NCBI GenBank assembly: GCA_015501605.1
Contig: JADNRZ010000049.1
Coordinates: 1 to 64,000, forward strand
DNA: 64,000 nt
Direction: 5' to 3'
Origin: Panaeolus papilionaceus
Taxonomy: Eukaryota; Basidiomycota; Agaricomycetes; Agaricales
The translations under genes and the position numbers were made by a program. Positions 11,517 through 22,634 of this stretch are shown in pieces. The notes beneath the pieces were generated by a model. The model made no database searches. It was not told where the DNA came from and was given only the letters and a program-made list of their open reading frames with translations. How positions within the stretch are numbered: the first letter of the stretch is position 1; each line of letters starts with the position of its first letter.

Positions 11517-14251
11517 ATGTCATCTCAGTCCACCATCGATCTTATACCCCTCGAAAGGAATTTACACGCTGCAGAGGCTTCTCTCCGTGATGCAGACTCA
11601 GATAATCTCTGGCAAGAGGTTACAATAACTGCTAGAGAGATTGCCAACAATTTACGCGTCAGAAATTCAGCTAGTGAGTTTCATAACCTTCTAGCTTTTT
11701 TTATGTCCTTTCGTCTCATCAACACTTTCACAAATTAGCTGATAATCATACGATCCTCGGAAAGACAGAGCTACCACAAACCTTGACTTCACTTTTGTCT
11801 CTGGCCCTTGACAAACAACACGTGCCTGATGATAAAAGAACAGAGGTTGTTCTCGAAGTTTTGCGCGTTGGCGCTAATCTTTGTATGGATCACAGTACGT
11901 GGGCGCTTCCGTTTACAACTCTGTTCTGCTTTTGACATCCATCCAAAGACGACAACAGAACCTCCCTTCTCGAAGTCACATTTCCACAAGCAGTCGTCTC
12001 ATTATTAGAAGGTTACGTCGACAAGATTCCCTTGCCTTTCGTTGGAACACCCCTCTCTCTCCCCATCCAACATCTAAAGGTTATACGAACTGCTGTCGGA
12101 GTTCTTCTTAACGCGAGCATCGGCCACGGTATCTATTTTTACCACATTATCATAAGCCAACAAGCTAATGCATCTTTTTCAGAAATGGTCAAATATCGTC
12201 TCATTTCCCTCGAAGCTGCCCTGACTCTTATCAAATTGTCCGCTACTCTCTGCCCTCCGAGTGCCTGGGTATCATATTACGACCCTGCTTCGAATGATGA
12301 ATTCCAGGAGGAATGGGAAATCAGAAGCGCTATTTCAAGCTGGGCATGGAGGACTATTTCAGCTTTGAAAGACGTTACCGACGAAAGTGCGTCTCAAATC
12401 ACGCCTCCAACAGCTGGGAACTAATCCAGGGTCACAGCTTTACAGATTCTCAATTCGGACGTCCTTCCTTGGATTACATTTCCTCTCCTCAAATACTGTC
12501 CTCCTCGTCTCATCGAATCTTCTCCGCTACTAGAAGCCAACCCGGATCTGTTGTATACCCTCCTATCCACCGACTTTGAATTTTTCCAGCAATCATGCAC
12601 CATAATCGAGTCTCTATCACTAGACAACGATGACTTCAGATTTGAACTTCCTCGCAGTCTCTGTCACATCTCCGCAGAAGAAAAGCTTTCTTGTCTCTCT
12701 ATCATTTTGGACTTCATTGAGTATGGCACACACCCTCCTATCTGGGACTCTGCTGTGTTTGATGATCAAGAACGATCAGGAAACAAGAAGGGTCTGGACA
12801 TGTGCAAGGCCGCTCTTATCAAAGCTGTGGTCGAGGTGTTTGGCGAAGAAAAGAACGAAGATATATTATGGACGTCAACTGATACCTCAACCCCGGCAGG
12901 GCCCGTTGTCACCAGACTCGTGGACTGGATTAAAAAAGACACAGGCGACAATGAGCTTTACAGGGATGATATGACGATTTGTGCTAGTCTCTCCCTTGGA
13001 AATTTGACGAAGAAAGGTATGTTCACTGGGAATCTATAGCTCTAATTTTTTCCACTAATTTGGTTTCTCCAAAGTTCATTTCGCGGACGCATTCCTCTCG
13101 GCACCGTACTCTCTGGCCAGCGTACTATCCTCGGATCGCTTCTTGTCATCTTCGACGGACATCAAGGTGAAGCATGGAATTCTCGGGTTCCTGAAACATA
13201 TTGCACAGTTTTCGAGGCTTTCTTCCAAAGTTCCCTCTTCCTTCCTGGAGACGCACCTTATCCACAAGCTGATTGGGAGTTCCATCTGGGATGAAAGAAG
13301 CGATGCTATGGCAGATATCATTCAGCTCAATGCCATTGGAATTGCGAAGCATCTATGCAACGGAAGTCGTAAGGAACTGCAGTTTTTACTAGAAGGGCAG
13401 CTTTAACACGGGTTTCTAGTTGATCACACATTTGAATTGATTCTGTCGTCATATGACGACAGACCGACAGGTCTTGCCCAAATTCTCGCCTTGATCAAAC
13501 GGTCGGACTCTGTATCGATCAAAAGCGAAGGATCGAGGGTTTTGGTCAATGTCGTGAAAACGCTCTGGTACACCGAACGCGGACCTACAGCGATGCAAGA
13601 GGAGAGACAGAAGAAAAGGGATGATTGCGTTGCCCGTATACTAACCCCAGAATACACCGCTGCTCTCACGTCCCTTATTGCCCGAAGTAATAGGTACCCG
13701 ATCCTCGTCAATGAAGGTATCGTGGCGATCACCCTTCTCAGTACCCATAAGCTAGGAGGTAAGCGCCATTTTCATTCAAGATCAAGATCTCGCGGGTCTT
13801 CTGTACCTTGCGGACTCCATCCTAAAAATAACACTGACTTGTTTTCTCGATATTAGCACCGTTGGTTCTACATGCACTCACAGTTCCTCCAAACACCAGC
13901 CTTCCTGCGGACGACAATTTGGCAAGTCCTGCGCTACCTACTCCATCGTCGAAAGGGGATGGACTACTTGTTCCACGACATGCCCTCGACATGCTTATTT
14001 TCGTGCTCAAGAATGTCGATAATCCAGTGAACTTTGCTGTAGAAGTCCGAACCAACACTTGCATCTTTTTCACCCAGTTAGTGCGGCAACCGGCCGTTGT
14101 TGGAGCTCTGTCAAAGGTCCGCAATGTTGTGTTGCCCGTTGTTAAACAAGTAGCAGAGGCCGCTCAAGATATGAAGGAGGAAGAGAAGCTGTACAAGGCG
14201 GCGAACACACTTATCGAGGCATGGACGGCGAACCCCACACTTTCTACGTAA
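11517..14251 (+). CDS. Armadillo-repeat protein resembling Rap1 GTPase-GDP dissociation stimulator (smgGDS)
   Basis: A long alpha-helical protein of roughly 700 residues made of armadillo-like repeats. I chose the ATG at 11517 (MSSQSTIDLIPLERNLHAAEASLRD) because the frame upstream is not helical and lies in the AT-rich leader. Repeats include TICASLSLGNLTKK, KHGILGFLKHIAQFS and NEGIVAITLLSTHKLG. The C-terminus ends AANTLIEAWTANPTL. SmgGDS proteins bind small GTPases of the Rho/Rap type; the fungal relative Bem4 acts in Rho signalling. The ARM-repeat fold is clear and the GTPase role is inferred. The gene has about eight introns and no frame break was seen. Confidence 0.7.
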
Positions 14252-15169
14252 GGATAAAAGAAACATCATAGTTTTGTATGTATTGGATATATCTTTGTTG
14301 TAATCTATGTAGAGTTAGTTGAACGACGATGCGGAAAATATGTTCAAGTGTAGTGACCACGGTTTATGGAGTTATCATCCTTCTACCAAGCCTTGGCAAA
14401 AAAGAGTGGCGCTGCTGTTAGCGTTTGTCTTTGTCCCTTGTTTACGAAAACTTTCACATCATCCACCACTAAACCTGGTTAGTTCAACTGAATTTTGAGG
14501 GTTTCTAATGGATTTCTTTTAGGAAGAAACTAGTATTCAATGTATGCTGTGCTGCATCAGAACGTGTGGTAGGTAGACATCTATCCATCGAGCAAAACGC
14601 AGCACCTGTATCTCAAATGCTCCGATAACTGATAACGCGGTCACTCCAATATAATGGTAGCCAATTCGTCAATTGAACAGAGCTTCAGAGTCAAGTCTTG
14701 GCATCCATATGGCAGTTGCTTGTCGAATCGGCCATACCCCAGTTAACATTAGATGTTATCCATATCATCTCCCCGTAAAATCCCTTCCTTGATCGTTCAC
14801 ACATCTCAGACCCCATTCATCCTCCATATTCGCCTATCCACGCGGTCTATCGTGCTTCTTAACGGGATCCGTTCAACCAATGCATATGTGTGCTGTCATT
14901 CTATGTTCATTCCTTCACCACTGCAATCTTGGTTTCTACATGACCGCAGTGTCAAGATGGGATATTTGGTTAGATTCCAGATGGTACACTTAGCCGAATA
15001 GTTTGTCACAGCTTTCCAGGTTCAAGAATCAGCAACAAGATTAGGGTTCTCTGTTTCTTTTAAAGCTAGCTTCAAACTTTGCGAATCCCCGTGTCTGTCG
15101 CTCCACCCATAACCCCCGACTCCCATTCTTGTCCTTCCTCTTACCTCCATCTCTGCGAGCGAGCACGAT
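14252..15169. other. Gene-poor interval upstream of the amino acid permease
   Basis: About 0.9 kb between tandem genes. The short plus-strand frame at 14753-15001 has no recognisable content and starts in AT-rich sequence. The last 150 bp before 15170 are pyrimidine-rich, as expected for a fungal promoter or leader. Nothing else was identified. Confidence 0.45.
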
Positions 15170-17427
15170 ATGGACAGCGAGAAGCAGTTCGCGAATGAGA
15201 AGCAGATACCTAGTTCTGTGGAGGAGTCCTACGATGAGGCCCTCCACGAGCCCCCACAGGAACAGAGTCTACATCGAGGCTTGAAAGCTCGGCAGATTTC
15301 TATGATTGCTGTACGCACCTCTCCTCTCTCGATATCTTTCTGAAACTTACGATGCCTCTGATATACCAGCTTGGAGGTGCTGTTGGGACGGGCTTGATTA
15401 TTGGTTCTGGCACTGCGCTTAGGCGAGGTGGACCCCTAGGTAGGCGGTAGGCTATTCTTAGCCTTATCTGTACGTCAAAGCGATGCTAACCATTTGTCCC
15501 GATAGGTCTGCTTCTTGGCTACAGCTACGTTGGATTTGTATGTTACTTGGTCATGGTTTCCTTGGGAGAAATGGCAGCCTATCTGCCTCACAAGAAAGGA
15601 TTTGCTGGATACGCCACACGCTTTGTTGACCCAGCTCTTGGGTTTGCACTGGGATGGAATTACTTGATGAAATATGTGCGTGATAACATCGAAAGGCAAG
15701 AAATTGAATTGACGAAGGATATTTTAGCTTATTGTCACGCCGAACAATATTAATGCTGCTGGTGTTGTCGTCCAGTATTGGACGCGGTCGGTTCATATCG
15801 CAATTTGGATGGGTAAGTGTCGTGTGTCATTCGCTCCCGATTTCAACGCTTATCCACGTCCCTAGTGATATTTATTGCCTTCAGTGAGCCTTCTTCACTT
15901 CAATCAGGCAGGTCGCGTGGCTAATGGGTTTCAGTTCTTGTCATCAACTTTTTGGGTGTTCGCGTTTTCGGAGAGCTCGAATTTTGGTTCTCGAGTATCA
16001 AAAGTAGGAACCTTTTATATGGGTTATATTCTTGTCAATTCTGACCTCCGAATCTTACCTAGTTTTGGCCTTGATTGGCTTGTTGTTGATGGGTATTATC
16101 ATTGATTTGGGTATGCCATGCAATTACAGATCTTGTGCCCTTGGCTCACTCTTGGTTTTCAGGTGGCAATCCCAACAACGACCGTCTTGGGTTCAGATAC
16201 TGGAACCCACCAAACGGCCCTTTCGGTAAATATCTCTTGGATCAAGTCAAAAACGAGCGTCTATCTATTTTCTTGGGCTTCTGGGCAACCTTGACCAATG
16301 CACTGTTTGCGTACATGGGTACCGAACTCATCGGTGTATGTAACATTATATTGACGCCACTGCACACCTCCCTGATCATAATTACTACAGGTTACTGTCG
16401 GAGAGGCAGAGAATCCCCGCAGAAACATCCCCATTGCCATAAGGAGAACCTTTTGGCGTATCCTTATTTTCTACGTTGGAGGTGTCTTTGTTATCGGCCT
16501 CATCGTTCCCAGTACAGACGAGAACCTGTTCATTGCAACCAAGTCGAAGACTGGAGCTGCTGCCAGTCCTTTCGTCGTGGCCACCACTCTGGTACGCTTA
16601 CGGTTAGTATATTGCAACCCCTATCTGACTCCATGATAGGTCGGAATCAAAGTGCTGCGCCATGTTATCAACTCTGCCATTCTTATATTTGTCATGAGTG
16701 CGGCCAACTCTGATTTGTATATTGGGTCTCGTACCCTATACGGTCTCGCTGTCGAGGGCAAAGCACCTGCTATTTTCAAAAAGGTCAACAAGGCGGGTGT
16801 TCCTGTCCCAGCACTGTTATTCTGTACAGCGTTCTGCGGACTTGTTTTCTTGAACGTTAGCTCCTCTAGTGCTAAAGTCTTTGGATGGTTTGTTAACTTG
16901 GTATCCACCTTTGGTGCCTTGACGTGGTTGTGCATTTCATACTCTCATATGTAAGTTTTTATTTCGCCATGTTCTTGGAGTTATTTTCGACTGAAATATT
17001 TTTCAGTCGCTTCATGAGGGCATTGGCCATCCAAGGAAAGTCACGCGAGAGCTTGCCGTACAAAGCCCCCTTCCAACCATGGGGAAGCTGGTTTGCTCTC
17101 GTCTCGACTGTTGTCATTACATTGTTCAAGGGCTTCGATACCTTCATTCCCTGGAATGCGGCCAATTTTGTCACGTACGTTATTTTCGAACAGATCGACA
17201 GTATTCAAATTGTTGACCTGTCCTATAGGAGCTATATCGCCGTGCCCATTTTCTTTTTTATGTGGATTGGATACAAAATAATGTATAGAACCAAGTCGAT
17301 TCCCTTGGGTGAGGTTGATCTTATCACTGGTCTTCGGGCAATCGATGAGGAGGAGGAGAAGTACCTTAGGGAAGAGGCTACCAAAGGACCCCGAACCAGA
17401 TTACAAAGAATCTGGGACTCCTTATAA
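15170..17427 (+). CDS. Amino acid permease, YAT/APC family
   Basis: Plasma-membrane proton-coupled amino acid transporter. The hydrophilic N-terminus (MDSEKQFANEKQIPSSVEES) leads to LKARQISMIALGGAVGTGLIIGSG, the hallmark of TM1 in this family. Further markers are VSLGEMAAYLP, GWNYLMKYLIVTPNNINAA, NALFAYMGTELIGVTVGEAENPRRNIP and SAANSDLYIGSRTLYGLA. Twelve membrane segments can be placed, and the C-terminal tail ends TRLQRIWDSL. There are about ten introns, all in phase where traced. The subfamily resembles general or basic/neutral amino acid permeases, but the substrate cannot be set from sequence. The SHR3 chaperone gene, needed for ER exit of these permeases in yeast, is at 31874-32692. Confidence 0.92.
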
Positions 17428-17648
17428 GTGTTTTACGATATGACTGAACAGAAATTTTATTACTTATGATACATACACCCTGTAGTAAGAACATTGAATG
17501 AACATTGATGATGATTCAAAGAGATGAAATAATGAATCACATGACTTAATTGAGGTGTAAGATGATTTATGTCACGAAATAATAATCATGAGAAATTGAA
17601 ACTGTGTATAGTAGATCTTGTTCATCAGCAATAATTCACCATGGACAG

Positions 17649-17656
17649 TATAAAAG
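17649..17656 (+). promoter_or_regulatory. TATA box of the pirin gene
   Basis: TATAAAAG lies 62 bp before the pirin start codon, in an otherwise AT-rich 290-bp upstream region. Confidence 0.5.
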
Positions 17657-17717
17657 CCAGACTTCCTTGTCTTCATTTTCATACCATCTTTCAGTTTTCA
17701 TCCATTTTATAACTCAA

Positions 17718-19123
17718 ATGTCTCTTGCTCACATCTCACGCAACGTCGTCAAGAAGGTTTTGGCAGTCGAGACACCAGAGGTATCAAAGGACACCATCCA
17801 AGAGCCATCTATATTCACCGAAAACTGACGCGTTAAAATAGGGTGCTGGTGCTCTCGTTAGAAGGAGTATTGGTTCTATGAACCTTCGTAATCTCACCCC
17901 ATTCCTCATGCTAGATCATTTTCATATTGGAAAAGGCGCCGTACGTCGTACACATAACTAAATATGACTTCCTACTTTTTCTTACTTGCCATCCTTCCAT
18001 AGGGTTTTCCTGATCACCCGCATCGTGGACAGGCCACTGTGACCTACATGCTGGAAGGGTACGCTTACTTTAACCAAGCAATTTGATGGAGGTTACACAA
18101 TGCATTATAGATCAAGTCAGCATGAGGATTCTGCAGGACACAAGGGGACAATATGTAAGTTATTTATGTGACCTGTTTCATATAAAGCTAAAACATTTGT
18201 CTTGATTTTTAGATACTGGCGGTGTGCAATGGATGTGTGCTGGCAAAGGCATTATTCACGCAGAGATGCCCGTACACACTCCTGGCCAACCTGACCCTCG
18301 TGGTCTACAGCTCTGGATTGATTTACCGAAGAAGGTGAATTCGTTCATTCGATTCTCCCTTCATACTTATTGATAGTGCTATATCTTTCAGTATAAAATG
18401 GTTGATCCAAGCTACCAAGAATTAAACCCTGACGAGTACGTAACAAATCGATGGCCGGCGTCTAACAGAGTTCATTGTTTGCTTTATTTGTTAGAATCCC
18501 ATCGGCGTACCCCGAGGGACCAGATGGCGGACTTCAAGTCAAAGTCATTAGCGGGAAAAGCCATGGTGTAGAATCCCCTGTTCGGCCCCTCGGAGGCTGC
18601 TGGTTCTTCCATGTTATTTTCAAGAAAGACGGCACCATGTTCCAAGAACTTCGTAGGTCGTACCCTATTTCCTACTTTGCACACAATAACCTCTCTATTA
18701 CAGCTGCCGGTTGGACGTCTTTCCTCTACAGTGAGTATGGCTGTGTATCCCCTAAAAGAAATTGTACTGACGTTATAATAGCTCTGAAGGGAGACCTGAA
18801 GGTGGGATCGCAAGGAGACAACATGCCTGCATATCACACCGTCATCCTTTCCGCTGAAGGCGATCAAACTGGCGTCAAGCTTTCTGGAACCGCAGGAACC
18901 GAGGCTGTTCTAATATCTGGTGAACCGCTAGACCAAACAGTCTTCCAGTATGGACCATTTGTTATGACCACCCGCGAGGAAATACAGCAAACACTTATGG
19001 ATTGTAAGTCCCGCACCTCCTAGTAGGGATCTGGATAGGAACTAATGTATTAACATAGACCATAGTGGACGAAACGGATTCGAAAAGGCACACACCTGGA
19101 AAAGTATCATCGGAAACAAGTAG
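17718..19123 (+). CDS. Pirin (cupin-fold iron protein)
   Basis: Bicupin of the pirin family. The metal-binding N-terminal cupin is clear: FLMLDHFHIGKGAGFPDHPH, then RGQATVTYMLEG, giving the usual three His and one Glu ligands. GGVQWMCAGKGIIHAEMP and RGLQLWIDLPKKYK complete the core. The C-terminal cupin follows, and the protein ends near FEKAHTWKSIIGNK. The spliced gene has about nine exons, and the last exon is near 19060-19123. Pirins act as redox-sensitive transcription cofactors in animals and as quercetin dioxygenases in some microbes; which applies in fungi is not known. The start ATG is preceded by a TATA box at 17649. Confidence 0.92.
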
Positions 19124-19187
19124 AGAAGTCAACTTGAAATATGTATTCGCTTATCTTTGTCTACATAATGTGTATTTTACCTCTTAA

Positions 19188-20618
19188 TCAATCGATGTGC
19201 TCCATCTTCTGCCAGATGTCATCATCTCCCTCACCCGCCTCTTGGTCGTTAGTTTCCTCGGATGTGGTCAAGCTCCTTGGGTTCCAGACAACGGAGGTTG
19301 GGGTGGAAGTGGTATAAACTTTGGTCAAAACTTCTCCACGTTCGTTTTGCTGTGCTGCAGGTTTCAGCGGAGGTGCCACAACACTGTGAACTCTCAGGTA
19401 GCGATCGAGAGAAGTCGAGGCAAGGTAAGAGGAAGAAAATGCTAGGGAGTTTACAGCCCCAGCAATACCTACTGAAAGCTTAATTTCAAGGCCCAAAAGC
19501 AGACAAAAACACTCACCCTTGTATCCGTATAAGATTCCTCCAGTTCTCAAATCTACCGAGTATAAATTGGAACCGTTATCACTGACAAAAAGTTCGCTGG
19601 AAACATCGAGATAAGTAGGATGTCGGTTGCATCGAAGAGAGAACTTACTGTTCGGAGATGCCTTTCGCCACACATTTTACACCTCCAACCTTCCCAATGC
19701 CCTTCCAGTTGGAGACAGGTCGCTTGCCTGCCTTTGTGTCATATCTTCGTACATCTCCAAACTGAGTACCTGTGATAAGATGTTGGTCTGGTGACGACGA
19801 CGAGATGTACTCGAGCGAGGTAATTCGAATGGGTTGACGGAGGTTAAGGGAGTCATTGGAAACCTTTGAAAGATTTTAAGGATGTATAAATGGACAAAAG
19901 AAGATTTGCCAACATTTTTAGCTCTCCAAATTTCAGCAGGAAATAACTCGTCTCGTTTCCTCTTCGACTGGCCGCCGTTAGATGCAGGTTTAGCATCCTG
20001 CTGGAAAGCTCGTTCCAGGTTCCATATTGAAAGGTCAACCTCGTCTCCTCCATAGGCAAATGTCTCGCCAGAACCAGATAGTTTCCAATCGAATAAGCGA
20101 CTGGGGACTGTGGATGTTGAGGTATTTTGAGGTTGTGGGTCTTCGCCTTCTGCAAACAAGGTCTTCCTTTGTACCATGCCGTTCGACGTACAAGAAAACA
20201 CAGCACTGTTTTTCTCCCGATTAGATTTATAAATGATCTTCGATCTCTTAACTCACCTATCTCTCAGAGCAAGCCCTACAAATCTGTTTGTACCCATGCG
20301 AGATTCATTCCACTCCGCCGTAATGTTCAGCTCGTGATCGTCGGTTATATTGGAAACAAAAAGAGAACCATCTGAAAGAGCAGCAGCTAGCTTTACTTGT
20401 ATAAAGTTGCGTTCATGAATAAAGTATTAAATTTTTATGGAATTACATACTCTTGTCTGATTTGACCTCGATGCAACAGCTAACTGTTGAACTGCGACAG
20501 GTTTTGAATGAGAATAAAGTTTTGATAACTCTACAGTCGATTCTTTTGTTGATGATTTTTTATAAAAACTAGCAAGTTTTATGTGACCCAAGTCGTCTCC
20601 ATAGATGAACTCTGTCAT
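19188..20618 (-). CDS. nsa1: WD-repeat ribosome biogenesis protein NSA1/WDR74-like
   Basis: Predicted beta-propeller factor of pre-60S ribosome assembly in the nucleolus. It begins MTEFIYGDDLGHIKLASFY. Conserved segments include FDWKLSGSGETFAYGGDEVDLSIWNLERAF, HLITGTQFGDVRRYDTKAGK and ELFVSDNGSNLYSVDLRTGG, followed by SSYLASTSLDRYLRVHSV. This order matches NSA1/WDR74, where the propeller is followed by a charged tail (here DDDIWQKMEHI). The repeats are degenerate, as usual in this family. The gene converges closely on pirin, with 64 bp between stops, and diverges from the RMD5 gene. Confidence 0.83.
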
Positions 20619-20745
20619 TTTTAAAATTTGAAGATGAGAGGAAACGACGAAAAGTGATAATTGCCTAATTAGGGTTGGTAGCTGCTTGGTCAGGATTTAC
20701 AAGCGGCAGCCTGAGCACCTCCTTACTTACTTCTTGACTACTACC
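20619..20745. promoter_or_regulatory. Compact divergent promoter, NSA1 / RMD5
   Basis: Only 127 bp lie between the opposed start codons. It is likely a shared bidirectional promoter. No TATA box is seen. Confidence 0.45.
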
Positions 20746-22185
20746 ATGGATGTTTCATTAAAGGAGCTCACAAAACTTGAAAAGGTTACAGCTCTTGATT
20801 CTAAAGGTCCTTCTATATCAAATACCCTTGACTCTTTATTACAATCCCTTCGTGATACCAAAGAACAATTTCTACGAGGGGAATGTACTGAACAGCAGCT
20901 AGTAGCCTTGGTCAAGACTATAGAGGTTAAGAAGAAGGAAGTTGAAGACAGGCAGAAAGAGGCATACACAATATCAGCTCGTTTGGGTAAAGCACTGGAC
21001 AAGGTATGCATGTCATGACACCTGGAACACAGTTTCGATGATTTGAATATTAATCTTATCACGAAGAAATTTCCAGCACCTTTGCCTTCATATTCAGATT
21101 TGTTCTCTTCACCTGAATCTGTCGAGGCTTTAGAAAGGACCATTTCCTTGCATTTGTTACGTACGGGTCAGTTTGAAGTGGCAGAGACATTCCTCAAGGT
21201 TTCTACGAGATACGACCCTTTATTTAACTCTATAGCCTGCTTATATCTTTCTATGTTTCTAGGAATCCAATGTTATCATACCTGATGAACTTAGGAATCA
21301 GTTCATCAATCTTCACCAAATTCTAAAGGCATTGAGAAACCAGGATATTTCCCCCGCTCTCAAGTCCGTACTTCTCATTCCTTCATTCCCCTGGTCTAAT
21401 CTTTCCTTTAGATGGGCACAGGAGAACAGAGAATTTCTACAAAGCAGGTCATCTTCTTTGGAATTCTATTTACACAGGTCTCAGTACATGCGTCTTCTTC
21501 TACGTTCTCATCCACCGGATCCTAAACCTGCCATTGAGTATGCCAATGTCCACTTTCGACCATTCTTCCAAGAACACAAGACCGAGTTTGGCCGTCTCAT
21601 GGCTTGTGTGATGTACCTCCCGCTTCCAAAGCTCCAGAACTCTTCATTTAAAGACCTTGCGTCACCGACTCTCCACTTCGATTTGGAACCTTTGTTCGCA
21701 AAGGAATATTGTGCGAGACTCGGGATGAGCCGACAAGTTCCGCTACGGGTTGTCGGTGATATTGGGGGTGGCGGTGCTCTGGCGAGGATCGAGAAAGGTC
21801 GAAAGGTTATGGGTGACCGGAAGGTGGAATGGGACCAGATGACAGAATTACCTGTAAGTCTACACGAAACTCTGTTCGCTTGTCTCTTCACTAATACATG
21901 TATTAGATCGAGATTCCTTTACCACCGGAGAATAGGTATCACTCGATCTTTGCCTGTCTTGTTTCGAAAGAACAGTCGACAGAAGCGAATCCGCCCATGA
22001 TGATGCTCTGCGGTCACGTCATATCTAAGGACAGTCTACAAAAGTTGAACAAGGCTGGAGGGTATGTTTATTTCATTTCATTTTTGTCCATTTAAACCCT
22101 GTTTTGATCATGCGACAGACGATCTAAATGCCCTTATTGTCCTGTCGAGACACCAATCGGCGCAGCAGTCCGTATTTATCTGTGA
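20746..22185 (+). CDS. rmd5: GID/CTLH ubiquitin ligase RING subunit RMD5 (GID2)
   Basis: Catalytic RING-type subunit of the GID/CTLH E3 complex, which in yeast degrades gluconeogenic enzymes when glucose returns. The N-terminus is helical. The LisH/CTLH part includes [36 protein letters not shown] and [10 protein letters not shown], and the CRA part follows with [14 protein letters not shown]. The C-terminal degenerate RING is characteristic of RMD5/RMND5: [32 protein letters not shown], and KCPYCPVET. The protein ends IGAAVRIYL. The start ATG at 20746 ([14 protein letters not shown]) gives a normal N-terminus for the family. Confidence 0.92.
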
Positions 22186-22634
22186 TAGACCAGTTGGTCA
22201 ACCTATTACCGTTGGATCTGATTGTTTTCCGTTGTACGAAGAGTGAGATTCGTCTTATAATCGCATTCGCGCCTGTGTACATGGTCTTTCGAATGGCGAA
22301 AGTCATCGATCACTCGTTCCACCAATGTGTTCAACGAAAAATCTGTACTTGTACCGCATGTTAGTCCAATTTGCATCGAAATCCAGCATCATGTAAATTA
22401 TTTTTGTACAATAGTCTACTCGTAGTTAGTAATTTTGTTTGATGTCTAGATATTTCCTATTATCGGAAGTTCAATTCATATTCGTAATGATTGATGATGG
22501 ATCTTGGTTGACGCTTCAAAGCTCTGCTCAAGACACTCACCTCTTACTCTCCTGCATTATTCCTTTATTCTACATATTATCTACATCGCAACTACCCTTG
22601 AAACATACTATTCATGAATTACTAGATCGACACT
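22186..22634. other. Intergenic region upstream of the TBC1D5-like gene
   Basis: About 450 bp, AT-rich, holding the RMD5 3' UTR and the promoter of the next gene. No gene or element was recognised. Confidence 0.45.

Noticed and set aside
14753..15001. Plus-strand short frame upstream of the permease
   Set aside because: No family resemblance, poor composition, and position in a promoter-like interval.
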